Source: Pseudomonas berkeleyensis
Lineage (GTDB): Bacteria; Pseudomonadota; Gammaproteobacteria; Pseudomonadales; Pseudomonadaceae
Length of the DNA: 64,000 nucleotides
NCBI RefSeq assembly: GCF_014109765.1
Contig: NZ_CP059139.1
Span: 4,096,001 to 4,160,000, forward strand
Direction of reading: 5' to 3'
Both the position numbers and the translations under genes were made by a program. The notes below the pieces were generated by a model that saw only the letters and a program-made list of their open reading frames with translations, did not search any database and had not been told where the DNA came from. Of the stretch, positions 8,587-17,647 are shown in pieces. How positions within the stretch are numbered: the stretch's first letter is position 1; every line of letters starts with the position of its first letter.

Positions 8587-10008
8587 CTAACGACTGAACA
8601 GGGTTTCGAGTTGACGAACCGAGATCGCGGTCTCTTCGGCCGTCTTGAAGTTGGCAAAGCCCATCAGCAACCCGCCCTGCCCTGCGCTATGCATTCGCCA
8701 GTCATTCAGGGCATGTACTGCAAGACCATTGCCTCTGGCGGCCTTGGCCAGGGCCTGGTCGTCGTTCCGGCCATTCAGGTAGGCCAGCACATGAATACCG
8801 CCGGCCTGCGGCGAAACGTACAGGCGTTGTCCCATCGCCCCACTAAGCGCATCGATCAGGAACTGATGCCTCTGCGCGTACAGAGCCCGCATCTTGCGCA
8901 GATGCCGGGTGAAGTGCCCCTGCTCCATGAAGTCAGCAACCATGGCCTGCGACAGGATCGAACCAGCGCTGGGATACTGGTGCGCCGCCGCGTTGAAAGT
9001 GGCGACCTGGCTGGCAGGTACAACCAGATAAGCCAAGCGCAACCCGGGAAACAGCACCTTGCTGAAGGTACCGGTGTAGAGCACCCGACCATCGCGATCC
9101 AGGCTCTTGAGTGCCGGTAGCGGGCGGCCGTGGTAACGAAACTCGCTGTCGTAGTCATCCTCGATGATCCAGGCGCTACGTCGGCTCGCCCAGTCCAGCA
9201 GTTCCAGACGGCGTGGCAGCGACAGCGCAACGCCAGTCGGACTCTGGTGTGTGGGAGTGACCACGGCGAAACGGGCATCGGCGGCGCGTTGCTGGGCACT
9301 CGCCACGTTCAGTCCGTCCTCATCGACCGGCACCGGCTCCAGGCGCATGCCGGCCTGCTGCAAGAACTGCCGGGCCAGCAGGTAGCCAGGCTCCTCGTAC
9401 CAGCCCAGGTCTCCGGGCTGCAGCAGCGCACGACAGACGAGTTCCAACGCCCCGCGATAACCCGCCGTGACGAAGACCTGTTCATGCGAGCAGGCGATAC
9501 CCCGCGATATTCCCAGATAGGTCGCGATGGCCCGCCGCAGCGGTTCGTATCCCGCTTCATCGGGATAGGTCATGGCGGCGGTATCCAGGGTGCGAAGGCG
9601 CCGCCCGGTCAGGCGCACCCAGGCTTTGCGCGGAAACGCATCCAGCGCCGGTAAACCGAGCTGGAACGGCAGCACCTCGCGAGCCGAGTTGCTCAGGCTG
9701 GAGGCTGGCGACTGGGCGGGAGCGAAGGACGCCGCCTGGCCAGGTTCTGGCAGACCATCCAGATGGGGAGAAACGACTGTGCCGGAGGTGCCACGCGTCG
9801 TGAAGTAGCCCTCGCTCACCAGCATCTGATAGGCCACCTCGACCGTGCCACGCGCCAGGTTCAGCTCGCTGGCCAGGCTGCGCACGGACGGCACTCGATC
9901 ACCTGGGCTGAGTTTGCCGCTGGCGATTGCCTCCCGGTAACGACGGTAGAGCTGCAGGTAGATCGGTGCGTCATGTTCCCGAGAGGGCGTCAGGTGCTCC
10001 AGCTCCAT
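8587..10008 (-). CDS. MocR/PdxR-family regulator (GntR HTH plus aminotransferase-like domain), 473 aa
   Basis: Residues about 15-80 form a GntR winged helix (YREAIASGKLSPGDRVPSVR). Residues about 115-470 are a fold-type I PLP aminotransferase domain with EDDYDSEF (283-290) and the Schiff-base lysine K317 in TGTFSKVLFPG. Such proteins use PLP, or PLP plus an amino acid, as effector (GabR, PdxR, TauR). MocR genes normally sit divergent from their target. Here the 237 bp upstream holds no recognisable gene and the next gene is a TetR on the same strand, so the regulon cannot be guessed from context. Confidence 0.85.
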   Translation of the reverse strand: MELEHLTPSREHDAPIYLQLYRRYREAIASGKLSPGDRVPSVRSLASELNLARGTVEVAYQMLVSEGYFTTRGTSGTVVSPHLDGLPEPGQAASFAPAQSPASSLSNSAREVLPFQLGLPALDAFPRKAWVRLTGRRLRTLDTAAMTYPDEAGYEPLRRAIATYLGISRGIACSHEQVFVTAGYRGALELVCRALLQPGDLGWYEEPGYLLARQFLQQAGMRLEPVPVDEDGLNVASAQQRAADARFAVVTPTHQSPTGVALSLPRRLELLDWASRRSAWIIEDDYDSEFRYHGRPLPALKSLDRDGRVLYTGTFSKVLFPGLRLAYLVVPASQVATFNAAAHQYPSAGSILSQAMVADFMEQGHFTRHLRKMRALYAQRHQFLIDALSGAMGQRLYVSPQAGGIHVLAYLNGRNDDQALAKAARGNGLAVHALNDWRMHSAGQGGLLMGFANFKTAEETAISVRQLETLFSR

Positions 10009-10245
10009 GAAAACTGCTCCAGTTATCCGATTGGTTATTGCACCTGTCCGCTAGGCCAAGGCTTGCCTAATCTAAGGCTCAGCGGCCAAGGAAGCCATGC
10101 CTGCTGCCTGCGCCGGTGGCATAAGCACAAGACGTTGGCGGCCCGCATGGGACAAGTGTTGCGCGCAGGTTTTCGATAACAGGATCGACACCCACGCCTG
10201 AAATGGCCTGCTCGGGTCAGCCAGCACCGTTGCAGCACGCCCCTT

Positions 10246-10875
10246 TCACTGCTGCGCAGCCCCCACGCCACAGGCCGTGAACAGGTGCTCGAAGCCTTGC
10301 AGGGTAGTGTCGACGAAACGGGCGTCGGTGGTCGAGGCGGGAAAGTGCAGCACGCCATGGATGACCAGTGACGCCAGGCCATGGGTGTAAGACCAGGCCG
10401 CCAGCGCAGCGCGGCGGCCCTCGGCACTTGCGGCGTCCTGGCCGAGGATGTCGGCCATGATGCGTTTCAACTCGTCAAAGGCCTCGTCGCGTGCCTCGAG
10501 GTACTGCAACGGCATGTCGTCGCTGGCCGATTCCGGCCCGAACATCAGCTGATAGAGCGCCGGATTATTGCGGGCAAAGCTGAAGTAGGCGAGGCAAGCA
10601 TCCCGTAGTTTCTGCAGGCCTGTGCTGTCCTGATCCTCCAAGCGCAATGCCGCACCCAATTCGCGAAAGCCCTGAGCCGCCAGGTGGCCGATCAGTTCGG
10701 CGCGATTGGCGTAGTGGTGATAGGCAGCCGTGGAGCTGACGCCGACACGTTCGGACACAGCGCGCAGTGACAGCTTGGTCGGCCCCACTTCCTCGAGCAT
10801 TTCTCGCGCGGCGCTGAGCAGCTGGGGGGCAAGGTTGCCGACATGGTAGGTGTCGCGGGCGCGGTTCGTGCTCAT
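10246..10875 (-). CDS. TetR-family repressor of the adjacent acyl-CoA cluster, 209 aa
   Basis: An N-terminal TetR HTH (about 17-60: LSAAREMLEEVGPTKLSL, RVGVSSTAAYHHY) is followed by a helical ligand domain (WHG/TetR_C-like, with FSFARNNPALYQLMFG). It is divergent from the crotonase gene at 10994. The 118-bp intergenic region carries a near-perfect dyad (10943-10963). It probably represses the crotonase-to-hydrolase operon and is released by an acyl-CoA or lipophilic substrate; this is inferred from the arrangement. Confidence 0.85.
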   Translation of the reverse strand: MSTNRARDTYHVGNLAPQLLSAAREMLEEVGPTKLSLRAVSERVGVSSTAAYHHYANRAELIGHLAAQGFRELGAALRLEDQDSTGLQKLRDACLAYFSFARNNPALYQLMFGPESASDDMPLQYLEARDEAFDELKRIMADILGQDAASAEGRRAALAAWSYTHGLASLVIHGVLHFPASTTDARFVDTTLQGFEHLFTACGVGAAQQ

Positions 10876-10942
10876 GCGAGAGAAGCCTTGGTTGCATGGG
10901 ATAGGGGCGCTGGAATCTTATCATCGAGCAGTATCTTGACGG

Positions 10943-10963
10943 TGCTAAGATTCGATCTTAGCA
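10943..10963. promoter_or_regulatory. TetR operator candidate
   Basis: TGCTAAGAT-TCG-ATCTTAGCA is an inverted repeat with 9-bp perfect arms, 31 bp upstream of the crotonase start in the divergent tetR-crotonase region. Its size and location are typical of a TetR-dimer operator. Confidence 0.65.
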
Positions 10964-10993
10964 TCGCTAACATTCCCCGCATGAGGCCTGCCC

Positions 10994-11830
10994 ATGACTC
11001 ACCACTACGAATGTTTTGCCGTCAGCATCGAGAACGGCGTTGCCCACCTGCAACTCAATCGCCCGGACAAGGCCAACAGCCTCACGCGGGCCTTCTGGAG
11101 CGAGTTGCCGGAGGCCGTCAGCCGCCTGAGTCATTCGGGCCAAGTACGAGCACTGGTGATTTCGGCGCAGGGCAAGGTGTTCTGTGGCGGTCTGGACATG
11201 CAGATGTTCTCCACCGCCAAGGAATTCCACGCGACCTCACCGCAGGAGCGCGAGGTGCTGCAGGTCAACCTGGAGCGTATGCAGGACGCGCTGAATGCGC
11301 TGGAGAGAGCGCGCTTCCCGGTGATCGCCGCCGTGCAGGGCGCCTGCATCGGTGGCGGATTCGATCTGATCGCCGCCTGTGATCTGGTTTTCGCCTCGCA
11401 GGCGGCGAGCTTCCGCATCGAGGAAACCAACGTCGGCATGATGGCTGACCTGGGCGTGCTGCAACGTCTGCCGCGACTGATTCCGGCCGGTGTCGCTCGC
11501 TACCTGGCGCTGACCGGAGACACTCTGCAGGTCGACGAGGCTCATCGCCTGGGACTGCTGGCCAAGGTTTTCGCCACGCCTGAGGAGTTGCTGGCCGGCG
11601 CCTTTGCCGCCGCGCAGAAGATCGCCGAGCGCCCGCCGATCGCGATCAACGGCATCAAGCGCGCCATGCTCTACAGCCGTGACCACGGCGTCTACGAATC
11701 CCTGCAACACACCGTGCTGCTACAGAGTTCGATCCTCAGCGGCCAGGACATCCTGCGTTCGGTCGGTGCACGCAAGAGCGGCACGCCAGCGGAATTCGCC
11801 GATCTGATCGAGCTTCAAGACACCTTCTGA
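10994..11830 (+). CDS. Enoyl-CoA hydratase/isomerase (dienoyl-CoA isomerase-like crotonase), 278 aa
   Basis: A crotonase-fold protein with the oxyanion-hole segments CGGLDM (64-69) and GACIGGGFDL (117-126). The stretch EETNVGMMADLGVLQRLP (143-160) carries an Asp (D152) where delta3,5-delta2,4-dienoyl-CoA isomerases have their catalytic Asp, so isomerisation of a conjugated or doubly unsaturated acyl-CoA is more likely than plain hydration. It is the first gene of a five-gene run that includes a flavoprotein, its likely reductase and an acyl-CoA ligase, pointing to breakdown of an unsaturated or terpenoid acid. Confidence 0.8.
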   Translation: MTHHYECFAVSIENGVAHLQLNRPDKANSLTRAFWSELPEAVSRLSHSGQVRALVISAQGKVFCGGLDMQMFSTAKEFHATSPQEREVLQVNLERMQDALNALERARFPVIAAVQGACIGGGFDLIAACDLVFASQAASFRIEETNVGMMADLGVLQRLPRLIPAGVARYLALTGDTLQVDEAHRLGLLAKVFATPEELLAGAFAAAQKIAERPPIAINGIKRAMLYSRDHGVYESLQHTVLLQSSILSGQDILRSVGARKSGTPAEFADLIELQDTF

Positions 11831-11846
11831 GACCTTTTTTTAACCA

Positions 11847-11866
11847 AATCTTATCGCTGATAAGTT
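11847..11866. promoter_or_regulatory. Second dyad in the cluster, possible extra TetR operator
   Basis: CTTATC-GCT-GATAAG (11850-11864) has 6-bp perfect arms and half-sites resembling the ATCTTA/TAAGAT of the 10943 dyad. It lies in the 47-bp gap between the crotonase and the CrtI-like gene. It may be an internal operator. Confidence 0.35.
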
Positions 11867-11877
11867 TGAGGTGAACG

Positions 11878-13398
11878 ATGAAGCATTACGACGCCGTGGT
11901 GATCGGTGCCGGCAACGCCGGGCTGACCGCAGCCACTGCACTGCAGCGCGGCGGCAGTCGCACCCTGCTGGTGGAGCGGCACAATATTCCGGGTGGCTGC
12001 GCGACCTCCTTCGTGCGCGGCAACTTCGAGTTCGAGGTGGCGCTGCATCAGCTCAGCGGCCTGGGCACCGAGGACAAACCCTTCGTGATGCGCAAGTTCT
12101 TCGACAAGCTGGGGGTGATGGACAAGGTCGAGTTCATCCAGGAGCACGCGCTGTATCGCCTGGTGGTGCCGGGTGAGCTGGACGTCACGCTGCCGGCCAG
12201 TTGGTCGGGCATCCGCCGCCTGCTGCAGGAGATGTATCCGGCCGAAAGCGAGGCCATCGAGCGCTTCATGCTGGTCTGCGAGAAGGTCACCCTGGAAAGC
12301 TTCATGACCTTGCCGCAAGCCGCCCGCGCCAACAGCGAGGCGATGCTCAGGTCGATGTGCCCGTACTACGTGCAGTACGGTTTCCGCCCGGCGCGCGAGG
12401 TGCTCGACGAGTTCTTCAGCGACGCCAAGTTGAAGAACATCCTCGCCACCTATTGGCTCTACCTCGGCGTGTCGCCGAACATGCTGCCGTTCGCCGACCT
12501 GGCCACCATGCTCTACGCCTATGCGGTGTTCAAACCCTGGCATATCAAGGGCGGCTCCCAGGCCATGTCGACCGCGCTGGTGGAGTCGTTCCTCGAAGCC
12601 GGTGGCGAGGTGCGCTTCAACTGTGGCGTGGAGAAGATTCACACCGAAGGCGGGCGCGTCAGTGGCGTCAGCCTGGAAGGCGGCGAGCGGGTCGCCTGCG
12701 ACGCGGTGGTGTCCAACGCCAGCCCGCTGATCACCTTCAACGAACTGCTCGACCTCGACCGCCCACCACTGAAGATCCAGCAGGACTTCAAGTCGCGGCG
12801 CATGGGCACCTCGGCCTTCGTCATCTACCTGGGCCTGGACTGCACACCGCAGGAGCTGGGCGTGACCACGGCGTCGAGCTTCATCTACGAGACCCTCGAC
12901 GAGGAGGCGATCCACGCGCGCATGGGCAGCCTGGAAGCGCCGCTCGGCGGCATGCTCACCTGCTACAACCTGGAAGACCCGAGCGCCGCACCGGCCGGCA
13001 AGAGCCAGGTAGTGCTGGTCTGCCTGCAATACGGCGACGTGTGGAAATCGGTGAAGCCCGAGGATTACGCGCAGACCAAGTACGCCTTCGCCGAGAAGCT
13101 CATCGCGCTGATCGAGAAGGTCTACCCCACGGTGCGCCAGTACATCGAAGAGGTCGAAGTGGCCACGCCGCTGACCATGATGCGCTACCTCAACACGCCC
13201 GGCGGCGCCATCTACGGCTTCCAGCAGAGCGCGCAGGATTCGGCGCTGCTGCGCGAGCGTCTGGACGCCGTGCCGGGCCTGTACATGGCCGGCTCCTGGA
13301 CGTCCATGGGCGGCTTTCAGCCGACCTACATGGCCGGCGAGTCGACCGCTCGCGCCGTGCTCAAGCAAATCAAGGTGAAGGAGATGGCCAATGTCTGA
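11878..13398 (+). CDS. CrtI/retinol-saturase-type FAD-dependent oxidoreductase, 506 aa
   Basis: The N-terminal dinucleotide-binding motif GAGNAG (10-15) is followed by the phytoene-desaturase-type LLVERHNIPGGCATSF. The C-terminal FAD signature is present near residue 465 (GLYMAGSWTSMGGFQPTYMAG). The family covers carotenoid desaturases and retinol/prenyl saturases, and some members run as reductases. The stop codon overlaps by 8 bp the start of a ferredoxin-type reductase, so the pair is probably translationally coupled, with the reductase feeding electrons to this protein. No carotenoid genes are nearby. Saturation of a C=C bond in an acyl or terpenoid substrate is the favoured guess. Confidence 0.8.
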   Translation: MKHYDAVVIGAGNAGLTAATALQRGGSRTLLVERHNIPGGCATSFVRGNFEFEVALHQLSGLGTEDKPFVMRKFFDKLGVMDKVEFIQEHALYRLVVPGELDVTLPASWSGIRRLLQEMYPAESEAIERFMLVCEKVTLESFMTLPQAARANSEAMLRSMCPYYVQYGFRPAREVLDEFFSDAKLKNILATYWLYLGVSPNMLPFADLATMLYAYAVFKPWHIKGGSQAMSTALVESFLEAGGEVRFNCGVEKIHTEGGRVSGVSLEGGERVACDAVVSNASPLITFNELLDLDRPPLKIQQDFKSRRMGTSAFVIYLGLDCTPQELGVTTASSFIYETLDEEAIHARMGSLEAPLGGMLTCYNLEDPSAAPAGKSQVVLVCLQYGDVWKSVKPEDYAQTKYAFAEKLIALIEKVYPTVRQYIEEVEVATPLTMMRYLNTPGGAIYGFQQSAQDSALLRERLDAVPGLYMAGSWTSMGGFQPTYMAGESTARAVLKQIKVKEMANV

Positions 13399-14554
13399 GC
13401 ACAATGCATTGAACCTGATCGCCGGTTACAGCGAGGCGTTCGCCGCCAAGCTGGCACTGGAGCAAAGCGGCAGCGACTTCCAGGAAGTGCGCGGCGACGT
13501 GGCCGGCAGCGTGGTGCAACTGCACCCCAAGCGCCTGGCGCTGCAGGTCGCCGAGATCATCGAGGACACGCCAAGCACCAGGACCCTGCGCCTGGTAGCG
13601 GTCGACGGCCATCCGCTGCCGCCGTTCCAGGCCGGGCAGTACATCAACCTGTTCGTCGAGATCGACGGGGTGAGAACGGCGCGGCCCTACGCCATGTCGT
13701 CTTCGCCACTGCAACGCATGCACTACGACCTGACGGTCAAACGCGCCCAGGGCGGCTTCGTCTCCAACTACCTGCTCGACCGGGTGAGCGTCGGCCAGCG
13801 CCTAAGCAGTTCTGGGCCGATGGGCACCTTCCATCACAACCCGCTGTTTCATGGCGACGACCTAGTGTTCCTCGCCGGTGGCTCGGGTTCGGCGCCGGCG
13901 CGCAGCATCCTGCTGAACATCCTCGAGCGCGGGCTGCCGCAGCGCTTTCACATGATCTACGTGAACAGCCATGTCGACGACGTGATCTATGCCGATGAAC
14001 TGCGCGAGCTGGCGGCACAGCACGAGAACTTCACTCTGAGCGAAGTCATCTCGCGGCCGCCTGCGGGCTACAGCGGGCGCAGTGGTCGCCTGAACCGCGC
14101 CATGCTGCAGGAACTGCTCGGTGATATCGGCGACAAGATGTTCTACATCTGCGGCCCGACGCCGTTCAACGACAGCTGCATGGCGCTGCTCGGCGAGCTG
14201 GGCGTTGCCCGCCGGCGCATCCGCGTCGAGGCCAACGGTGCACCCAAGACGCCGCACCAGCAGACCGGCTGGCCGGCAGGCGTGAGCCTGGACGATGAGG
14301 TGACCATCACCGTGCAGGGGCGTGGCAGCTTTCGCAGCACCGTCGGTGAGCCGCTGCTCAATGCCCTGGAACGCAACGGCTACTTCGTCGAGAACGCCTG
14401 CCGTTCCGGTGAATGCAGCCTGTGCCGGGTCAAGTTGACGTCCGGCGAGGTGTTCAACCCACAGGAAGCGCACCTGCGCAAATCCGACCGTGATTTCGGC
14501 TGGATCTACTCCTGCGTGGCCTTCCCCGTCGGCGATATCGAAGTGCTGCTCTGA
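13391..14554 (+). CDS. Ferredoxin-NAD(P)H reductase with C-terminal 2Fe-2S domain, 387 aa
   Basis: A modular electron-transfer flavoprotein: FAD domain with RPYAMSSSP (98-106), NAD(P) domain with GGSGSAPA (163-170) and CGPTPF (254-259), then a plant-type ferredoxin domain whose cluster cysteines are C337, C342, C345 and C375. The first about 45 residues are an unassigned N-terminal extension. Such reductases (PaaK, phenol hydroxylase reductase) pass electrons from NAD(P)H to a partner oxygenase or reductase. No oxygenase is present here, so the overlapping CrtI-like flavoprotein is the likely partner. Confidence 0.85.
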   Translation: MSEHNALNLIAGYSEAFAAKLALEQSGSDFQEVRGDVAGSVVQLHPKRLALQVAEIIEDTPSTRTLRLVAVDGHPLPPFQAGQYINLFVEIDGVRTARPYAMSSSPLQRMHYDLTVKRAQGGFVSNYLLDRVSVGQRLSSSGPMGTFHHNPLFHGDDLVFLAGGSGSAPARSILLNILERGLPQRFHMIYVNSHVDDVIYADELRELAAQHENFTLSEVISRPPAGYSGRSGRLNRAMLQELLGDIGDKMFYICGPTPFNDSCMALLGELGVARRRIRVEANGAPKTPHQQTGWPAGVSLDDEVTITVQGRGSFRSTVGEPLLNALERNGYFVENACRSGECSLCRVKLTSGEVFNPQEAHLRKSDRDFGWIYSCVAFPVGDIEVLL

Positions 14555-14603
14555 GCAGGCAAGCGACGCTCCAGCCCCAATAACAAGAACGAGGAGAAAG
14601 ACG

Positions 14604-16274
14604 ATGACCACCCAATCCCGCCGCTGGGAAAAACACTATCCAACGCAGTTGCATGGCTACCGCATCGACGCCGAATCATTGGCCGGCAACCTTGCCGATA
14701 GCGCCGGCGAGAATGCCCGGCGCTTCGGCGATGCACCGGCCTTTACCCAGGTGCTGCCCAACGGCTTGCAGGCCGAGCTTTCCTTCGCCGAAATCGAACG
14801 GCTGTCCAACGCTTTCGCCGCCTACCTGATGCATGAACAGGGTTTGCCGGCAGGCGCGGTGGTGGCCCTGCAATTGCCCAACAGCCTGCATTACCCCATT
14901 GCCGTGCTGGGTGCGTGGAAGGCCGGTTTGATCGTCACCAACGTCAACCCGCTGTACACCGAACGTGAACTCGACGCGCAACTGCTCGACAGCGGCGCCA
15001 GCCTGCTGGTGGCGTGCGATCTGTTCGCCAAGCGCGCGCAGCAGGTGATCGAGCAACGTGGCGTGCCGCTGCTGTTGACCAGCCTCGGTGATTTCTTTCC
15101 CGCGCTGGTTGGCCGCGCCATCCAGCAGAACCTGGAAGAGCAGACCGGCGACGACCTGACGCCGCAGATCGCCTTCCAGCGCTTCAGCGAGGCGCTAGGC
15201 GTCGGCGCTGAGCTGCAACTGTCGCGGCGCAATCATCCGGTCGCCCTGTACCAGTACACCGGCGGCACCACGGGACGGAGCAAGGGTGCGGTGCTGACCC
15301 ATGCCAACCTGAAAGCGGTACTGCGCATGGCCGAAGACTATCTGGCCGGCTTCGGCGCGCAGATCGAGCCCGGTGACATCATCCTCACCATCCCGCCGCT
15401 CTATCACATCTTCGCCTTCAACTTTAACTTCCTGCTGTTCTTCGGCCGTGGTGGGCACAACCTGCTGGTGCCCAACCCGCGCCCGCTGGCCAACACCCGT
15501 CCGGCCTTCGAGAAATTTCCGGTGCGCTGGATGACCGGGGTGGACACCCTGTATGCCGGCCTGCTGGCCGAACCCTGGTTCCAGGCCAACCCGCCTGCGC
15601 TCAAACTCGCCGTATCCGGCGGCACCGCACTGCGCCCGGTGACCGGCGAACGCTGGCGCGCACTCGTCGGCCAGATTCTCGAAGGTTATGGCCTGACCGA
15701 GAGCTCCTGCTTCGTGGCCTTCAACCCGCCTGGCCCCAAGGAACGGCATGGCACCGTCGGCCTGCCGCTGCCCGGTCTCGACGTGCGCATCGCCGATGCT
15801 GATGGACACGAGCTGGCCATCGGCACGCCTGGCGAACTGCTGGTGCGCGGCCCGAACATCATCGAGCACTACCTGAACCGTCCCGATGAAACCCGCGAGG
15901 CCTTCGTCGATGGTTGGTTCCGCACCGGCGACATCGCGGTGATGGACGAAGACGACTACATCCGCATCGTCGACCGCAAGAAGGACATGGTGCTGGTCTC
16001 CGGCTTCAACGTGTACCCCAACGAGGTCGAGGCGGTGATCGCCGAGCATCCCGATGTCATGGAAGTGGCCGTGATCGGCGTGCCGGACGAGAACACTGGC
16101 GAGGCCGTGTGCGCCTTCGTCGCGCTGCACCGGCCAGGGTTGGATGGCGAAGCGATCATTCGTCACTGCCGCGAGCGACTGACCGCCTACAAGGTGCCCA
16201 AGCGCATCGAGTTCCGCGACCAGTTGCCCAAGTCACCCATTGGCAAAATCCTCAGGGCGCAATTGCGAACCTGA
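14604..16274 (+). CDS. Long-chain fatty acyl-CoA ligase (AMP-binding), 556 aa
   Basis: An ANL-superfamily acyl-CoA synthetase: P-loop YTGGTTGRSKG (218-228), A5 motif YGLTESS (about 360), ATP/hinge region VDGWFRTGD and DRKKDMVLVSGFNVYPNEVE, and the C-terminal catalytic lysine in SPIGKIL. It activates a carboxylic acid with ATP and CoA, giving substrate to the cluster's crotonase. GAGGAGAAAG sits 7 bp upstream of ATG. It resembles FadD by motif order, but the acid specificity is not readable. Confidence 0.9.
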   Translation: MTTQSRRWEKHYPTQLHGYRIDAESLAGNLADSAGENARRFGDAPAFTQVLPNGLQAELSFAEIERLSNAFAAYLMHEQGLPAGAVVALQLPNSLHYPIAVLGAWKAGLIVTNVNPLYTERELDAQLLDSGASLLVACDLFAKRAQQVIEQRGVPLLLTSLGDFFPALVGRAIQQNLEEQTGDDLTPQIAFQRFSEALGVGAELQLSRRNHPVALYQYTGGTTGRSKGAVLTHANLKAVLRMAEDYLAGFGAQIEPGDIILTIPPLYHIFAFNFNFLLFFGRGGHNLLVPNPRPLANTRPAFEKFPVRWMTGVDTLYAGLLAEPWFQANPPALKLAVSGGTALRPVTGERWRALVGQILEGYGLTESSCFVAFNPPGPKERHGTVGLPLPGLDVRIADADGHELAIGTPGELLVRGPNIIEHYLNRPDETREAFVDGWFRTGDIAVMDEDDYIRIVDRKKDMVLVSGFNVYPNEVEAVIAEHPDVMEVAVIGVPDENTGEAVCAFVALHRPGLDGEAIIRHCRERLTAYKVPKRIEFRDQLPKSPIGKILRAQLRT

Positions 16275-16282
16275 CCCGCGCC

Positions 16283-16315
16283 AGCCAGCTGTGCGGATAC
16301 CCTACGCAGCTGGCT
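16283..16315 (+). terminator. Hairpin between acyl-CoA ligase and hydrolase genes
   Basis: AGCCAGCTG (16283-16291) pairs with CAGCTGGCT (16307-16315), a 9-bp perfect stem with a 15-nt loop. There is no T-run, so it may be a partial terminator or mRNA-stability hairpin within the operon. Confidence 0.4.
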
Positions 16316-16338
16316 CGTTCCCAACTCAAGGACATCCG

Positions 16339-17466
16339 ATGTCGATCTGGTTCACCGTCGTTGCCGTGCTCGCTGTCGGGCTAGTCATCCACTACCTGCG
16401 CACGGCGGCGCGCAAGCCGCAGTTGATCTACCAAGCCAACGCGGAAAACCAGCAACTGCTCGCCCAGGTGCCGCGCCTGAGCCGGCGCTTCTGGGTAACG
16501 CCCTGGCTGTTCAATGGCCACCTGCAGCTGCTCGGCCTGGGGCTGACGAAGGCCTTCTGCGGACGCCTGCACTACGACCACGTGGATACCCTGCGCATGG
16601 CCGATGGCGGCACCACGGCGCTGCACTGGCTGGGCGCTGAACTGCCGAGCGATGTACCGACGCTGGTGGTGCTGCACACCATCACCGGCTCACCGCACAG
16701 CATGCGCGCCTTCATGCGTGACCTGCAGCGGCTGACGGGGTGGCGCGTGGTCTTGTGCCAACGGCGCGGCCATGGCGAGCTGGCGCTGACCAGCGCACGC
16801 TTCAACACCATGGGCGACACCGAGGATCTGCGCGAACAGCTGCGCTTGATCGCCGAGCGCTATCCGCAGTCGCCCCTGTACGCCGCAGGCATCTCGGCTG
16901 GCACCGGCCTGCTGATCCGCTACCTCGGCGAGCAAGGCGACGATACGCCGCTGCGCGGCGCGTTCGCCTATTGCCCGGGCTACGACATCAGTGTCGCCTT
17001 CGCCCGCTCACGCGCCCCTTTTACCCGGTTGATGGCACGCAAGCTGGTACGCCAGTTCGTCACCCCGAACAAAGACACGCTGGCTCATCTGCCCAGCTTC
17101 GCGGCGCTGGAAGGTGCGCAAAGCCTCGATGAATTTCACCAGCACCTGTACGAGTGCGCGGGTTACCCCAGCCACCAGGCCTTCCTCGACAACTGCAACC
17201 CGGTGACACTGATGCACCGCGTGAACATTCCACTGCTGGTGCTCAACGCCGAGGACGACCCAGTGTGTGTGCTGGACAACGTGCAGGATCACCGGCAGGC
17301 CATGGCGAACATGCCGCGCACCATACTGGCCGTCACCGCCCGTGGCAGCCATTGCGCTTATCTCGCCGGCCTCACTGCCTATCCATGGGCCCATCATCTG
17401 GCGGCTGAGTTTCTTCAGGCGCTGGATGCGGGGGCTGAGCAGGAATCACCAGAGCAGGCGAAATAG
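16339..17466 (+). CDS. Membrane-anchored alpha/beta-fold hydrolase, 375 aa
   Basis: An N-terminal transmembrane helix (about 3-20: FTVVAVLAVGLVIHYL) precedes an alpha/beta-hydrolase domain of the YheT/ABHD1-3 type, with LHTITGSPHS and the nucleophile elbow GISAGTG (about 184-190). A late His (GSHCAYLAG) and Asp (NAEDDPV) complete the triad. The family hydrolyses lipid or CoA esters, often at the membrane. It follows the acyl-CoA ligase by 64 bp and is probably the last gene of the TetR-controlled unit. Confidence 0.8.
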   Translation: MSIWFTVVAVLAVGLVIHYLRTAARKPQLIYQANAENQQLLAQVPRLSRRFWVTPWLFNGHLQLLGLGLTKAFCGRLHYDHVDTLRMADGGTTALHWLGAELPSDVPTLVVLHTITGSPHSMRAFMRDLQRLTGWRVVLCQRRGHGELALTSARFNTMGDTEDLREQLRLIAERYPQSPLYAAGISAGTGLLIRYLGEQGDDTPLRGAFAYCPGYDISVAFARSRAPFTRLMARKLVRQFVTPNKDTLAHLPSFAALEGAQSLDEFHQHLYECAGYPSHQAFLDNCNPVTLMHRVNIPLLVLNAEDDPVCVLDNVQDHRQAMANMPRTILAVTARGSHCAYLAGLTAYPWAHHLAAEFLQALDAGAEQESPEQAK

Positions 17467-17647
17467 AGGACAAGTGAGAGCCTGCGATGAACAAGCATCG
17501 AGCAGAAGCGAACGACCAAGACTGGGTCGTAACGCCCCATCATGAGAGGCCTTTCCCATTGCCCCATATGACCGCTTGGGGCCGATTCGGTGTGGCATCA
17601 TGCAGCGCCCCCTGCCCAGAGCAAGTGAACAAAGGAAGGTTAGCTTC

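Noticed and set aside
10009..10245. A MocR target gene in the gap
   Set aside because: No coding frame with motifs is visible; only short shadow frames occur.
17576..17647. Upstream start of the permuted amine oxidase
   Set aside because: No ribosome site there; GGAAGG precedes the ATG at 17648.
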